Below, one piece after another: positions 25,503 to 34,787 of a stretch of 64,000 nt of DNA; the first letter of the stretch is position 1; each line of letters opens with the position of its first letter. The DNA is taken from positions 42,094 to 106,093 of the forward strand of contig JALHOG010000008.1 in NCBI GenBank assembly GCA_022843125.1. The letters are read 5' to 3'. This stretch comes from Ilumatobacteraceae bacterium (GTDB lineage: Bacteria > Actinomycetota > Acidimicrobiia > Acidimicrobiales > Ilumatobacteraceae). A program made the translations under genes and the position numbers. The notes below the pieces were generated by a model. That model saw only the letters and a program-made list of their open reading frames with translations. It ran no database searches and had not been told where the DNA came from.

Positions 25503-26477
25503 TCAGCGGCCGGCGAGGGCGGCGACCACCGGAGCGAACTCGTCGACGTGGCGCTGGGCGACCGTGACGTAGCTGATCCCGTACCGTTCGCGGCGTTCGA
25601 GCAGGGTCTCGCAGACCTGTTCGACGGATCCGATCAAGGCGTGCGGATGGGTGGCGAAAGCGGCGGGGCTGACCCCGAACCTGGCTGACATCGCATCGAG
25701 CGACGCGGCGGCGTGGTCGCCGACCGCGACGAAGTAACCACCGATCTCCAACTCGATCGCGTCGAACCGATCGCCGGCAGCCTCGCGGATCCAACCGACC
25801 TTCTCGGCCGTCTCGTCGGCGCCCGAACTCGCCACGCTCGCACCACCGAGCCGGCCGGACGCGTTGTTGAAGTTGATGCTGACGATGTCGGCCACCCGCC
25901 CGGCGAGGCCCAGGATCTTCGGTGCGCCGCCACCGATCATGATCGGCGGACCGGGGCGCTGTGCCGGGAGCGGCCGCCCGGCGAACCCCGACGCATGGGT
26001 GTTCGGCGTGTCGATGTCGAGCTGCTCGCCGGCCCAATGGGCACGCAGCATCGCGACGTACTCGCCGACCTTCGCGATCCGCTCCGCCGGGCCCGCCATC
26101 GCGATGCCCAGCCCGTCGTACTCGACGCGGACCCAGCCCGCACCGAGACCGACCTCGAGCCGCCCGTTCGACAGGAGGTCGAGCGTGGCCGTCTCCTTGG
26201 CGAGCACGACCGGGTGGTGGAAGTCGCACGCGAACACGCGGCACCCGACGCGCAGCGTCGTCGTGGCGGCTGCGGCCATCGCGATCGAGGTGAGGGGTGC
26301 GAGCTCGACGGGACGGTGGCCGGTGGCGTCCGCGATCGCCCCGGGACCGAAGTAGTGATCGGAGGAGAACAGGGTGGTGTAGCCGAGGCCCTCGGCTCGC
26401 CGGGCGAGGTCGAACCACTCGGCTGCGCGAGCAGCTTCGAACGCCTGCAATCCGAATCGGAACGGTCGCGATGTCAT
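25503..26477 (-). CDS. F420-dependent luciferase-like (LLM) oxidoreductase
   Basis: A 324-aa LLM-family TIM-barrel enzyme of the mycobacterial MSMEG_2516-like group: FRFGLQAFEAARAAEW, TLFSSDHYF, LDLLSNGRLEVGLGAGWV, PIMIGGGAPKIL. Likely F420-dependent hydride transfer. GAGGA precedes the ATG. Its upstream region shares the ACTTGA-N7-TCYAGT-type element with the divergent NTF2 gene at 26580. Confidence 0.87.
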   Translation of the reverse strand: MTSRPFRFGLQAFEAARAAEWFDLARRAEGLGYTTLFSSDHYFGPGAIADATGHRPVELAPLTSIAMAAAATTTLRVGCRVFACDFHHPVVLAKETATLDLLSNGRLEVGLGAGWVRVEYDGLGIAMAGPAERIAKVGEYVAMLRAHWAGEQLDIDTPNTHASGFAGRPLPAQRPGPPIMIGGGAPKILGLAGRVADIVSINFNNASGRLGGASVASSGADETAEKVGWIREAAGDRFDAIELEIGGYFVAVGDHAAASLDAMSARFGVSPAAFATHPHALIGSVEQVCETLLERRERYGISYVTVAQRHVDEFAPVVAALAGR

Positions 26478-26515
26478 GGCGGTCCTCGGGGTGGTCGTCG
26501 ACGTCGTGTCGAGTT

Positions 26516-26534
26516 ACTTGACAGTGAGTCTTGT
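26516..26534. promoter_or_regulatory. Copy of the recurrent ACTTGA...AGT element
   Basis: ACTTGACAGTGAGTCTTGT. The left half matches the other copies exactly; the right half (TCTTGT) deviates. It lies 38 nt from the F420 oxidoreductase start and 45 nt from the gene at 26580, so it can serve both. Confidence 0.5.
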
Positions 26535-26567
26535 TTGAAGTGGTAGGCCGGGACGAATCCCAGGGGC

Positions 26568-26573
26568 TACGTT
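26568..26573 (+). promoter_or_regulatory. -10 box for a leaderless start
   Basis: TACGTT followed by 6 nt and the GTG at 26580; the RNA should start at the GTG. Confidence 0.55.
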
Positions 26574-26579
26574 TGCCAC

Positions 26580-26954
26580 GTGCGCCCGCTCGATGTGGTC
26601 CAGCAGTTCATCGCCGCGATCGAGCGACGCGACATCGCGGGAGCGCTCGAGTTCCTGCATCCCGACTGCGAGTACGACAACGTGCCGGCCGGATCGGTGC
26701 GGGGCCACGACGCGATCCGGTCGATCCTCGAGCCGATCACATCGCGCGCCGACGAGGTGCTGTGGCCGGTGTCCCGGGAGGCAGAGGCCGGTTCCGTGGT
26801 GTTCAACGAGCGGGTCGACCGGTTCCGCTCCGGCGATCGGTGGATCGAGTTGCCGGTCGCCGGCGTGTGGGAGGTCCACGAGGGCCTGATCACGCTGTGG
26901 CGCGACTACTTCGACCTCGAGACGTACCGCAAGCAGCAGGTGCAGACGAGTTGA
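26580..26954 (+). CDS. Limonene-1,2-epoxide-hydrolase-like NTF2-fold protein
   Basis: A 124-aa protein closest in pattern to limonene-epoxide hydrolase. Equivalents of the known active-site residues are visible: Tyr32 and Asn34 in EYDNVP, Arg78 and Asp80 in ERVDRF, and Asp109 in WRDYFD. An Asp-Arg-Asp triad with Tyr/Asn positions the water that opens the epoxide ring. True epoxide hydrolase activity is therefore plausible; a SnoaL-like isomerase is the alternative. It precedes the second swivel protein by 90 bp. Confidence 0.75.
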   Translation: MRPLDVVQQFIAAIERRDIAGALEFLHPDCEYDNVPAGSVRGHDAIRSILEPITSRADEVLWPVSREAEAGSVVFNERVDRFRSGDRWIELPVAGVWEVHEGLITLWRDYFDLETYRKQQVQTS

Positions 26955-27044
26955 TCGAGGGCCGTCGGCTCGGTAGTTTGCCCGTCGGTCGTAAGTGGAG
27001 ACCGGTTCAAGTTTCTCGCAATCATCGAGCAGGGGGCTATTGGG

Positions 27045-28781
27045 ATGTTGGGCGATCGCTGGATCTATGACCGCGTGCCGACGGAGCGGTTCCCGAACTA
27101 CACGCGGGGCAACGCCGGGGAGGTGCTCGCCGACCCGGTGAGTCCGATCGGGTGGACCTTCTGCTGCGAGCCGGGCATGGTCCGCGGCTGCGTCGACGGA
27201 TTCGAGCAGATGGGCGTGTTCGACGCGCTCGAGTACGACGCCGAGTGGCCCGAGACGTTCGGCCTCTTCGGCGGCTACTTCTACAACTCGCTCGCCCAGT
27301 CACGTCTGTTCGGCATCCGCTCGGGCGCCGGGTGGGAGGCGATCGACAACACCTTCTTCGACACCGAGAGCCAGGACATCCCGCCGTACGTCGCGGCCGA
27401 CTGGCACGATTCGCCCCGGCACACGCAGAAGTTGCAGCAGACGATCGGCTGGTGCCTGAGCACGCCGAACGTGCCCGAGATCGACCGCCACAAGGACGAG
27501 GTGAAGGCCCTGCGCGACAGCCGGCCCGACCTCACCACGCTCACCGATGTGCAACTCGTCGCCCGGGCCCGCACGATGCAGCGCTTCCTGCGCGCCACGT
27601 TCTCCCAAGTCGTGTGGGGAGCACTCGGCAGCTCGATCGGCAACGGCATCCTGCCGACGCTGCTCGGCGACTCCGACCCGGGCGCCATGTCGAAGCTGAT
27701 CACCGGCATCGGCGGCGTCGACTCGACCGACATCGCCAACCGGATCTTCCAGCTCTCGCGTCGCGTCAATGCGTCGTCCGAGCTCCAGGCGGCATTCGCA
27801 GCCGGGGTCGACGGGGCGTTCGAGCGCATCGCTGCGTCCGGCTCGGACGACGCGACGGCGTTCACCGCCGCGGTCGAGGAGTTCATGTACGAGCACGGCA
27901 GCCGTGGTCCGAATGAGTACGACCCGTTCTCGTGGAGCTACGAGTCCAAGCCGCTCTTGCTCGCCCAGGCGGTCGAGAAGGTGCGCAGCGCCGGTGACGA
28001 CGCCGACCCCGAGCGGGCGCAGGCTGCCGGCTCGGCCGAGCGCCAGCGGCTCATCGAGCACTACAGCGAGCTGTTCAAGGACAACCCGGAGGCGCTCGGC
28101 ATGTTCCATGCCGCTGTCAACTCGCTGGCCGTGTTCATGTCGGCACGCGAGCGCTGCAAGGGCAATCACATCCGGGTGGTGGGCGAGGTGCGCGAGGCGT
28201 TCCTCGAGCTCGGTCGGCGTGCGCATGCTGCCGGCCACATCGCGCACGAGCGCCAGGTGTTCATGCTGCTCGCCGACGAGGTCGACGCATGGATCGCCGA
28301 CCCCGCGTCGCTCACCGCCACGCTCGCCGAGCGCGAGACCGACTACCTCTCGCTGTACGAGCTCGAGCCGCCGTACATCGTCGACACCACGGTGCCGCCG
28401 CTGAGCGCGTGGCCCCGGAAGGACTCGCTCACCGCCGAGCAGGTCCAGGTGGGCGACGTCCTCAAGGGCGTCGCCGGCTCGCCCGGGGTGGTCACCGGCA
28501 CCGCGCGCATCCTGAGCGACCTCGACGACGCCGACAAGCTCGACCCGGGTGACATCCTGATCGCCGAGTCGACCGACCCGTCGTGGACGCCGCTGTTCCT
28601 CGCCGCCGGCGGCGTGATCACCAACATCGGTGCGGTGGGCACGCACGCCGTGATCGTCAGCCGCGAGCTCGGCATCCCGTGCGTCCCGTCGATCGCCGAC
28701 GCCACCCGTCGCATCCCCGACGGTGCGACGATCACCCTCGACGGCAGTGTCGGCACCGTGACGATCGATGCCCTCGCGTAG
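27045..28781 (+). CDS. PEP-utilising-enzyme mobile (phosphohistidine swivel) domain protein without ATP-grasp domain, second copy
   Basis: A 578-aa paralogue of the protein at 343-2088 with the same plan: an N-terminal ~480-residue helical region beginning with RFPNYTRGNAGEV (RFPAWTRGNAADV in the other copy), the EHGSRGPNEYDPFSW motif near residue 282, and a C-terminal swivel domain with TDPSWTPLF and THAVIVSRELGIPCV (His534). As in the first copy, no ATP-grasp domain is fused or adjacent. The retention of histidine and flanks in both copies argues for conserved phosphotransfer. It lies between an epoxide-hydrolase-like gene and a B12 acyl-CoA mutase. Confidence 0.75.
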   Translation: MLGDRWIYDRVPTERFPNYTRGNAGEVLADPVSPIGWTFCCEPGMVRGCVDGFEQMGVFDALEYDAEWPETFGLFGGYFYNSLAQSRLFGIRSGAGWEAIDNTFFDTESQDIPPYVAADWHDSPRHTQKLQQTIGWCLSTPNVPEIDRHKDEVKALRDSRPDLTTLTDVQLVARARTMQRFLRATFSQVVWGALGSSIGNGILPTLLGDSDPGAMSKLITGIGGVDSTDIANRIFQLSRRVNASSELQAAFAAGVDGAFERIAASGSDDATAFTAAVEEFMYEHGSRGPNEYDPFSWSYESKPLLLAQAVEKVRSAGDDADPERAQAAGSAERQRLIEHYSELFKDNPEALGMFHAAVNSLAVFMSARERCKGNHIRVVGEVREAFLELGRRAHAAGHIAHERQVFMLLADEVDAWIADPASLTATLAERETDYLSLYELEPPYIVDTTVPPLSAWPRKDSLTAEQVQVGDVLKGVAGSPGVVTGTARILSDLDDADKLDPGDILIAESTDPSWTPLFLAAGGVITNIGAVGTHAVIVSRELGIPCVPSIADATRRIPDGATITLDGSVGTVTIDALA

Positions 28782-28812
28782 CTCCGGATTCGGGGCCCTC
28801 CCGCTCGCAATC

Positions 28813-28834
28813 TAGTTGGACATCAAACTAAAGT
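28813..28834 (+). promoter_or_regulatory. Palindromic operator overlapping the mutase -10 box
   Basis: TAGTTGGACATCAAACTA (28813-28830) is an inverted repeat matching at 14 of 18 positions (TAGTT-GA--TC-AACTA). Its right end overlaps the -10 box TAAAGT (28829-28834), which ends 7 nt before the ATG at 28842. A repressor bound here would block a leaderless mutase transcript. Confidence 0.55.
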
Positions 28835-28841
28835 CGGGCGA

Positions 28842-30476
<1,635 letters not shown>

Positions 30477-30477
30477 T

Positions 30478-30882
30478 ATGGCCGACGAGCGCATCCTCAT
30501 CGCCAAGGTCGGCCTCGACGGCCACGACCGTGGCATCAAGGTGGTTGCGCGCATCCTGCGCGACGCCGGCTTCGAGGTCATCTACACCGGGCTGTTCCAG
30601 ACCCCGCAGACCGTTGCGGCCGCAGCGGTCGACGAAGATGTCGACGCGGTCGGTCTGTCGATGCTGTCGGGCGCGCACATGACGTTGGCGCCGCTCGTCG
30701 TCGACGAGCTGCTCGCACGCGGCTCGAACGTGCCGGTCATCGTCGGGGGGATCGTGCCCGATCGCGACATGGATCGCCTGAAGGCGGCCGGCGTCGCAGC
30801 GGTCCTGACGCCCGGCGCCACGTCCGATCAGATCGTCGCCGAGGTGCGCGCCGTGCTCGACGCCGCCTCGGCCACCGCCTGA
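30478..30882 (+). CDS. B12-binding small subunit of acyl-CoA mutase
   Basis: A 134-aa cobalamin-binding domain: AKVGLDGHDRGIKVVA contains the DxHxxG motif (lower-ligand His in DGHDRG), followed by LSMLSGAH and VGGIVP, the S-x-L and GG motifs. It supplies the B12 cofactor to the large subunit encoded immediately upstream. The separate-gene layout is that of isobutyryl- and 2-hydroxyisobutyryl-CoA mutases. Confidence 0.94.
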   Translation: MADERILIAKVGLDGHDRGIKVVARILRDAGFEVIYTGLFQTPQTVAAAAVDEDVDAVGLSMLSGAHMTLAPLVVDELLARGSNVPVIVGGIVPDRDMDRLKAAGVAAVLTPGATSDQIVAEVRAVLDAASATA

Positions 30883-30904
30883 CCTGCGGCACCGAGCCGA
30901 TCAC

Positions 30905-31828
30905 ATGACCGGACCGCTCTCGGGGTTCGGCGTCGGCCTCACACTGCCCCAACTCGGTGATCACGTCACCGCGTCGGGGCTCCGCGGCTTCTGCGAGTCT
31001 GCCGAGCGGTTGGGATTCGCCAGCCTGTGGGTGCAGGAGCACCTCTTCTACGCGCTCGAACCGCAGGCCCCCTATGCGGCGCGGCCCGGCATGCCGGTGC
31101 CCGAGGCCTACCGCACCACCTACTCCCCGCTCGAGGTGCTCTCGATGGCGGCGGCATGGACCGAGCGCGTGGCGCTCGGGACCGGCATCCTCGTCGGCGG
31201 CTATCACCGGCCCGTCGAGCTGGCCCAGCGGCTGGCGACGATCGACCAGCTGTCGGGTGGACGGGTGATCTGCGGCCTGAGCGTCGGCTGGTCGAAGGAC
31301 GAGCACGACCAGATGGACGTCGAGTTCACCAGTCGCGGCCGTCGGATGGACGAACTCGTCGCCGCGCTGCGAGCATGCTGGGGGCCCGATCCGGTGTCGT
31401 TCGACGGCGAGTTCTTCCGCATCCCGCCGTCGGTGGTCAGCCCGAAGCCGCTCCAGCAGCCGCACCCGCCGCTGCTGTCGGGCATGCGGTCGGGTGCCGG
31501 TCTGCGGCGTACCGCTGCGCTGTTCGACATCTGGAACCCGGCGTCGGGCTCGGTCGAGCAGCTGATGGCGACTGCCGCCGAGATCGACGCGATGCGGCCC
31601 GCCGGCGCGCCGTCGATCGAGGTGTACCAGCGGGTGTTCACCGAGCCGCCGTTCGTCGTGCCGGGTCTCGCGCCGAAGTCGGTCGACGAGTTGTGCGAGG
31701 CGGTGGTGACGGCGCGTGAGGTGGGCGTCGCCCATGTCATCGTCGACACGGCCTTCACGACCGAGGTCACGTCGCCGGACGACTGGGCGACGTTCCCCGA
31801 GCGCCTCGCACCAGTGCTGTCGGCCTGA
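30905..31828 (+). CDS. F420-dependent luciferase-like (LLM) oxidoreductase
   Basis: A 307-aa LLM-family enzyme: FGVGLTLPQLGDHV, SLWVQEHLFY, ALGTGILVGGYHRPVELAQR, LDQLSGGR-type segment (IDQLSGGRVICGLSVGWSKD), PKPLQQPHPPLL. It begins 22 bp after the mutase small subunit on the same strand and is probably in the same transcript. Likely hydride transfer with F420; the substrate may be a branched acyl or alcohol intermediate feeding the mutase, which is inference only. Confidence 0.87.
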   Translation: MTGPLSGFGVGLTLPQLGDHVTASGLRGFCESAERLGFASLWVQEHLFYALEPQAPYAARPGMPVPEAYRTTYSPLEVLSMAAAWTERVALGTGILVGGYHRPVELAQRLATIDQLSGGRVICGLSVGWSKDEHDQMDVEFTSRGRRMDELVAALRACWGPDPVSFDGEFFRIPPSVVSPKPLQQPHPPLLSGMRSGAGLRRTAALFDIWNPASGSVEQLMATAAEIDAMRPAGAPSIEVYQRVFTEPPFVVPGLAPKSVDELCEAVVTAREVGVAHVIVDTAFTTEVTSPDDWATFPERLAPVLSA

Positions 31829-31868
31829 CGTGCTCGACTCGCCGTCGGCTCCCTCGGCTCGCGCCGTT

Positions 31869-31874
31869 TAGGGT
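31869..31874 (+). promoter_or_regulatory. -10 box for a leaderless start
   Basis: TAGGGT followed by 7 nt and the ATG at 31882. No Shine-Dalgarno sequence is present, consistent with a leaderless transcript. Confidence 0.5.
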
Positions 31875-31881
31875 GGCCTGC

Positions 31882-32169
31882 ATGGTGATCGTCACGGGGT
31901 GGTTGCGGGTTGCTGCCGAGGATCGGGAGCGGTACCTGGAGACGTGCCGTCCGGTGGTCGATCTCGCACGCTCGACGCCGGGGTGCCTCGACTTCTGCAT
32001 CGGTCCGGACCTCATCGACGACGAGCGGATCAACATCTTCGAACAGTGGGAATCGCTCGCCGCGGTCGAGACCTTTCGGGGGGAGGGCTCGTCGGATGAT
32101 CAGCAGGAGCTGATCATCGATGCCCACGTCGAACAGCACGAGGTCGCCGGGACCGTCGGCCTCACCTGA
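31882..32169 (+). CDS. ABM-domain protein (putative quinol monooxygenase)
   Basis: A 95-aa compact ABM domain: VIVTGWLRVAAEDRERYLE, STPGCLDFCIGPDL, INIFEQWESLAAVETF. Clear homology to YgiN-type quinol monooxygenases in the E-x-W and pocket segments. The ATG is set by the -10 box 7 nt upstream. It runs 8 nt into the convergent HAD gene. One of four ABM proteins in the window. Confidence 0.75.
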   Translation: MVIVTGWLRVAAEDRERYLETCRPVVDLARSTPGCLDFCIGPDLIDDERINIFEQWESLAAVETFRGEGSSDDQQELIIDAHVEQHEVAGTVGLT

Positions 32170-32803
32170 ACGACTCGACCGACACCTTCCGCTCGTCGAT
32201 CGCGGCGGGGTGGTCGGTGACGTGGACGGTGGTCCACCCGGCCGACCGAGCGCCCTCGACGTTGGCGAGGAAGTCGTCGAGGTAGATGATCTGGTCGGCG
32301 GGGACGCCCATGCGCTCGGTGGTCAACCGATAGATCGCCGGCTCGGGCTTGCGGCAGCCGACCTCGGACGAGTCGACCACCACGTCGAACAGCGCGAAGT
32401 CGATCCGCTGTTCGAGGATCGGGCGGAACTCGAGAAAGCTGTTGGTGAGCAGCCCGATCCGGTGTCCGGCCGTGCGCAGCTCGCGAATCGTGTCGATCAT
32501 CTCGTCGACGATGTGGAAGTCGCCGAGGAGGAGACGGTCGTACTCGTCGCCGCGCAGTGTGATGCCGGCCGCTTCGGCCCACGGTCCGACGAGTTCCTGC
32601 ATGTGCGCGATCGGGATCTCCCCGCGCTCGGCACGATGCCACGGGTGGTCGAGCGTCGACTGCTCGCGGGGGCCGAGCAGCACGTCGAGCATGTGGAGCA
32701 TCGGCACGTCGTGCCACGCAGCGACCTCGGTGAGCTGGTTGGTGATCGGGGTGATGAGGACGCCGCCGAAGTCGAAGACGATCGCAGGCAGGGGGGTGGA
32801 CAT
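32162..32803 (-). CDS. HAD-superfamily hydrolase (subfamily IA)
   Basis: A 213-aa HAD-like hydrolase. Motif I is VFDFGGVL with nucleophile Asp11; the usual second acidic residue (Asp at +2) is Gly, as in the epoxide-hydrolase N-domain group. Motif II LLTNS, motif III CRKPEPAIY, motif IV YLDDFLANVEGA. A phosphatase-like reaction is possible, but the missing acid/base makes it uncertain. Its stop overlaps the convergent ABM gene by 8 nt. The 171-bp gap upstream (32804-32974) holds no gene I can recognise. Confidence 0.85.
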   Translation of the reverse strand: MSTPLPAIVFDFGGVLITPITNQLTEVAAWHDVPMLHMLDVLLGPREQSTLDHPWHRAERGEIPIAHMQELVGPWAEAAGITLRGDEYDRLLLGDFHIVDEMIDTIRELRTAGHRIGLLTNSFLEFRPILEQRIDFALFDVVVDSSEVGCRKPEPAIYRLTTERMGVPADQIIYLDDFLANVEGARSAGWTTVHVTDHPAAIDERKVSVESFR

Positions 32804-32974
32804 CGCAACTCCGGGTGGGGGGTGAGAGGGGTGTGTTTCTTGATGATGCCTACAGTCGGTGCTGCTGGGCGAACCGGCGCGACGTTCTGCGCCGCGTCGT
32901 GGTGCACACAGGCGGCCGAGTGACTTGGGAGTCGACGTCGGGTCGACCTTGCGAGCGAAGGCGGCGTCGTGGAG

Positions 32975-33403
32975 CTAGGTGCGCAGCGCATTCGCACCGG
33001 CGTCGGCGATCTGGGCATCCTGCTCCTCGGTCGCCCCGCTGACACCGAGGGCGCCGGCGATCTGGCCATCGATCACGACCGGCACCCCGCCACCGACGGC
33101 CATCAGGCGGTCGATCTTCGGGGCGAGGGCGTGCAGGAGTGTCGGGTCGGCGTTGAACCCGGCGCGCAGACGATCGGTCGGGATGCCCGAAGCGATTGCT
33201 GTCCACGCCTTCTTCTCCGCCACCTCGACGGAGAACAGGAAGGCGCCGTCCATGCGGAGCAGTGCGATCGGGTTACCGCCCCGATCGACGACGGAGACCA
33301 CGACCTGGGCGCCGAGCGATTCGGCCTCGGCGACCGCAGCGTCGATCGCGACGCGCGCCCCGGCGGCTGTGAGGTTGGGAACCGATACGGCATGTTCGCT
33401 CAT
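32975..33403 (-). CDS. GlcG/HbpS-like heme-binding family protein
   Basis: A 142-aa protein of the DUF336 (GlcG/HbpS) family: AAGARVAIDAAVAEAESLG, VVSVVDRGGNPIALLRMDG, KKAWTAIASG, GGVPVVIDGQIAGALGVSGA. Members bind heme or serve in small-molecule utilisation operons; the function is often unknown. The ATG lies 4 nt after the stop of the MaoC-like gene. Last gene of a leftward ABM-MaoC-GlcG operon. Confidence 0.85.
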   Translation of the reverse strand: MSEHAVSVPNLTAAGARVAIDAAVAEAESLGAQVVVSVVDRGGNPIALLRMDGAFLFSVEVAEKKAWTAIASGIPTDRLRAGFNADPTLLHALAPKIDRLMAVGGGVPVVIDGQIAGALGVSGATEEQDAQIADAGANALRT

Positions 33404-33407
33404 GGCA

Positions 33408-34268
33408 TCATCGTGGCAGAGCGAGTGCGACCTCGGCGGTCCCGCTGACGATCACGTCATCGCCCCGGCTCAGCCGGACGTCGCACCTGGTCCGGAGCTC
33501 GCCGCCGACCTCGACCACTTCCTCGATCGTCCCGCTGGCCGTCACCGTGTCGCCGGCGAACACCCGGGCGTGGAACGCGACCGTGAGCCGCCGGATCGAC
33601 CCGTCGCCCGCCCACGCCATCAGCATGTTGGCGACGTAGCCGAGGTTGAGCGGCCCCTGGTTCACCGGCCGGTCTCCGTGGCCTGCGGCCCTCACCGCGT
33701 CGACATCCCAGTGGATCGGGTACGGATCGCGCAACAGCGCCGCCATGGTCTTCATGCGGTCGGCCCCGACGTCGGTCACCGCGAGCGGCGGGATCGGCTC
33801 GCCCGGACCGAGCGGTGCGGGCGCTGCCCCGTGCGGTGCCGTGCCCGACCGCCGGAACCGCCATCGGTTCGTCACCCGGGCAGCGGGCCGACCGTCGGCG
33901 TCGGTCAGCTCGATCCGGAACGTCACGTCGTCGTGCAGCACGACAAGGGCATCGTCGAACGCGGCGTCCGCTGCCTCGATCTCACCGTCGGCCCGGTACT
34001 CGACGCCCTCGCGCAGCGGCTGCACGTACTCCCAGTCGTAGCCGAGCAGCGTCACCGAACCGGGGGAGCCGTCGGCCTCGCACAGCTCGAACAGCTCGGC
34101 GATCGACGTGTGAGCCGCCTGGATCGGGACGTGGAACAGCGCGACGGGGTGGAGCAGCCCGCCCGTCATGGGCGCACGCCTGGTGCAGTCGGTCAGCAGC
34201 CAGTTCTCCCAGCGCTCGACGACCCGGCTGCCGCCGGGGAAGCGATGGCCGACGGGAACGGCACTCAT
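33408..34268 (-). CDS. MaoC/HTD2-like double-hotdog acyl dehydratase
   Basis: A 286-aa two-hotdog protein. The N-terminal half (VVERWENWLL, LLGYDWEYVQPLREG) matches FAS1-type dehydratase N-domains; the C-terminal half carries DPYPIHWDVD with the hydratase Asp/His pair and NQGPLNLGYVANMLMAWAGD. Likely hydrates an enoyl-CoA, or dehydrates a 3-hydroxyacyl-CoA, of an unusual acid. The ATG overlaps the stop of the upstream ABM gene (ATGA), giving translational coupling. Confidence 0.8.
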   Translation of the reverse strand: MSAVPVGHRFPGGSRVVERWENWLLTDCTRRAPMTGGLLHPVALFHVPIQAAHTSIAELFELCEADGSPGSVTLLGYDWEYVQPLREGVEYRADGEIEAADAAFDDALVVLHDDVTFRIELTDADGRPAARVTNRWRFRRSGTAPHGAAPAPLGPGEPIPPLAVTDVGADRMKTMAALLRDPYPIHWDVDAVRAAGHGDRPVNQGPLNLGYVANMLMAWAGDGSIRRLTVAFHARVFAGDTVTASGTIEEVVEVGGELRTRCDVRLSRGDDVIVSGTAEVALALPR

Positions 34269-34663
34269 CCCCACGCGCCGAAGTCGGGCGCCGGGTAGCG
34301 CACGGCGTAGTGCTCGCGGAGCGACGGGTCGACGTCGAGCGGCTCGCTCCCCGGCTCGTCGACCGTGCCGGACGCCCCGTCGAGCGCCGCGCCGAACTCG
34401 AGCCCGATGCTCGTCACGAGTGCTCGCATCGGACCGGCGGCGATGTCGGTGTGATGGGCGCTCGCCTGGTGGGTGAGGAAGGCGTCGTGGTCGTCGAACG
34501 TCATCAGCGTGAGGTAGTGGCCGCGCTCGGCGAGCCGCACGTACTCGTAGCGACGGCAGCCCGGCTCGCGCCGGTGGGTCTCCTCCCACAGTCGCCGTGC
34601 GAGCGCCTCGAACTCGTCGATGCGGTCGGGGTCGACGGTCAGGCGGGCGGTGACGACGAGCAC
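34265..34663 (-). CDS. ABM-domain protein
   Basis: A 132-aa protein with an ABM-like core: VLVVTARLTVDPDRIDEFEAL, EPGCRRYEYVRLAERGHYL, DDHDAFLTHQASAHH. The frame is open 75 nt further upstream, but the GTG at 34663 starts the first beta strand and has TACCGT 6 nt upstream, so it is chosen. First gene of the leftward ABM-MaoC-GlcG operon; its role may be linked to the MaoC substrate. Confidence 0.7.
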   Translation of the reverse strand: MLVVTARLTVDPDRIDEFEALARRLWEETHRREPGCRRYEYVRLAERGHYLTLMTFDDHDAFLTHQASAHHTDIAAGPMRALVTSIGLEFGAALDGASGTVDEPGSEPLDVDPSLREHYAVRYPAPDFGAWG

Positions 34664-34669
34664 CGGTCG

Positions 34670-34675
34670 ACGGTA
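34670..34675 (-). promoter_or_regulatory. -10 box for a leaderless start
   Basis: TACCGT on the minus strand, then 6 nt and the GTG at 34663. The divergent gene at 34788 uses the same hexamer and spacing. Confidence 0.5.
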
Positions 34676-34743
34676 CTGCAGGGCCCGTGACCGGCACGAC
34701 GCGCAGGCATCGAACTCATGCGGCGACAGCTGCGACACGACTT

Positions 34744-34762
34744 ACTTGAGAGCGAGTCCAGT
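34744..34762. promoter_or_regulatory. Copy of the recurrent ACTTGA-N7-TCYAGT element
   Basis: ACTTGAGAGCGAGTCCAGT: half-sites ACTTGA and TCCAGT around a 7-nt spacer. It lies between the ABM gene (34663, minus) and the CrtC-like gene (34788, plus), 25 nt upstream of the latter. Confidence 0.6.
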
Positions 34763-34775
34763 GAGGCTCACGAAC

Positions 34776-34781
34776 TACCGT
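34776..34781 (+). promoter_or_regulatory. -10 box for a leaderless start
   Basis: TACCGT, then 6 nt and the GTG at 34788. Confidence 0.55.
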
Positions 34782-34787
34782 CGTGCT

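Noticed and set aside
32923..32941. ACTTGGGAGTCGACGTCGG as a sixth copy of the ACTTGA element
   Set aside because: Left half has a mismatch, right half does not match, and no plus-strand gene follows; the nearest minus-strand start (32803) is 120 nt away.
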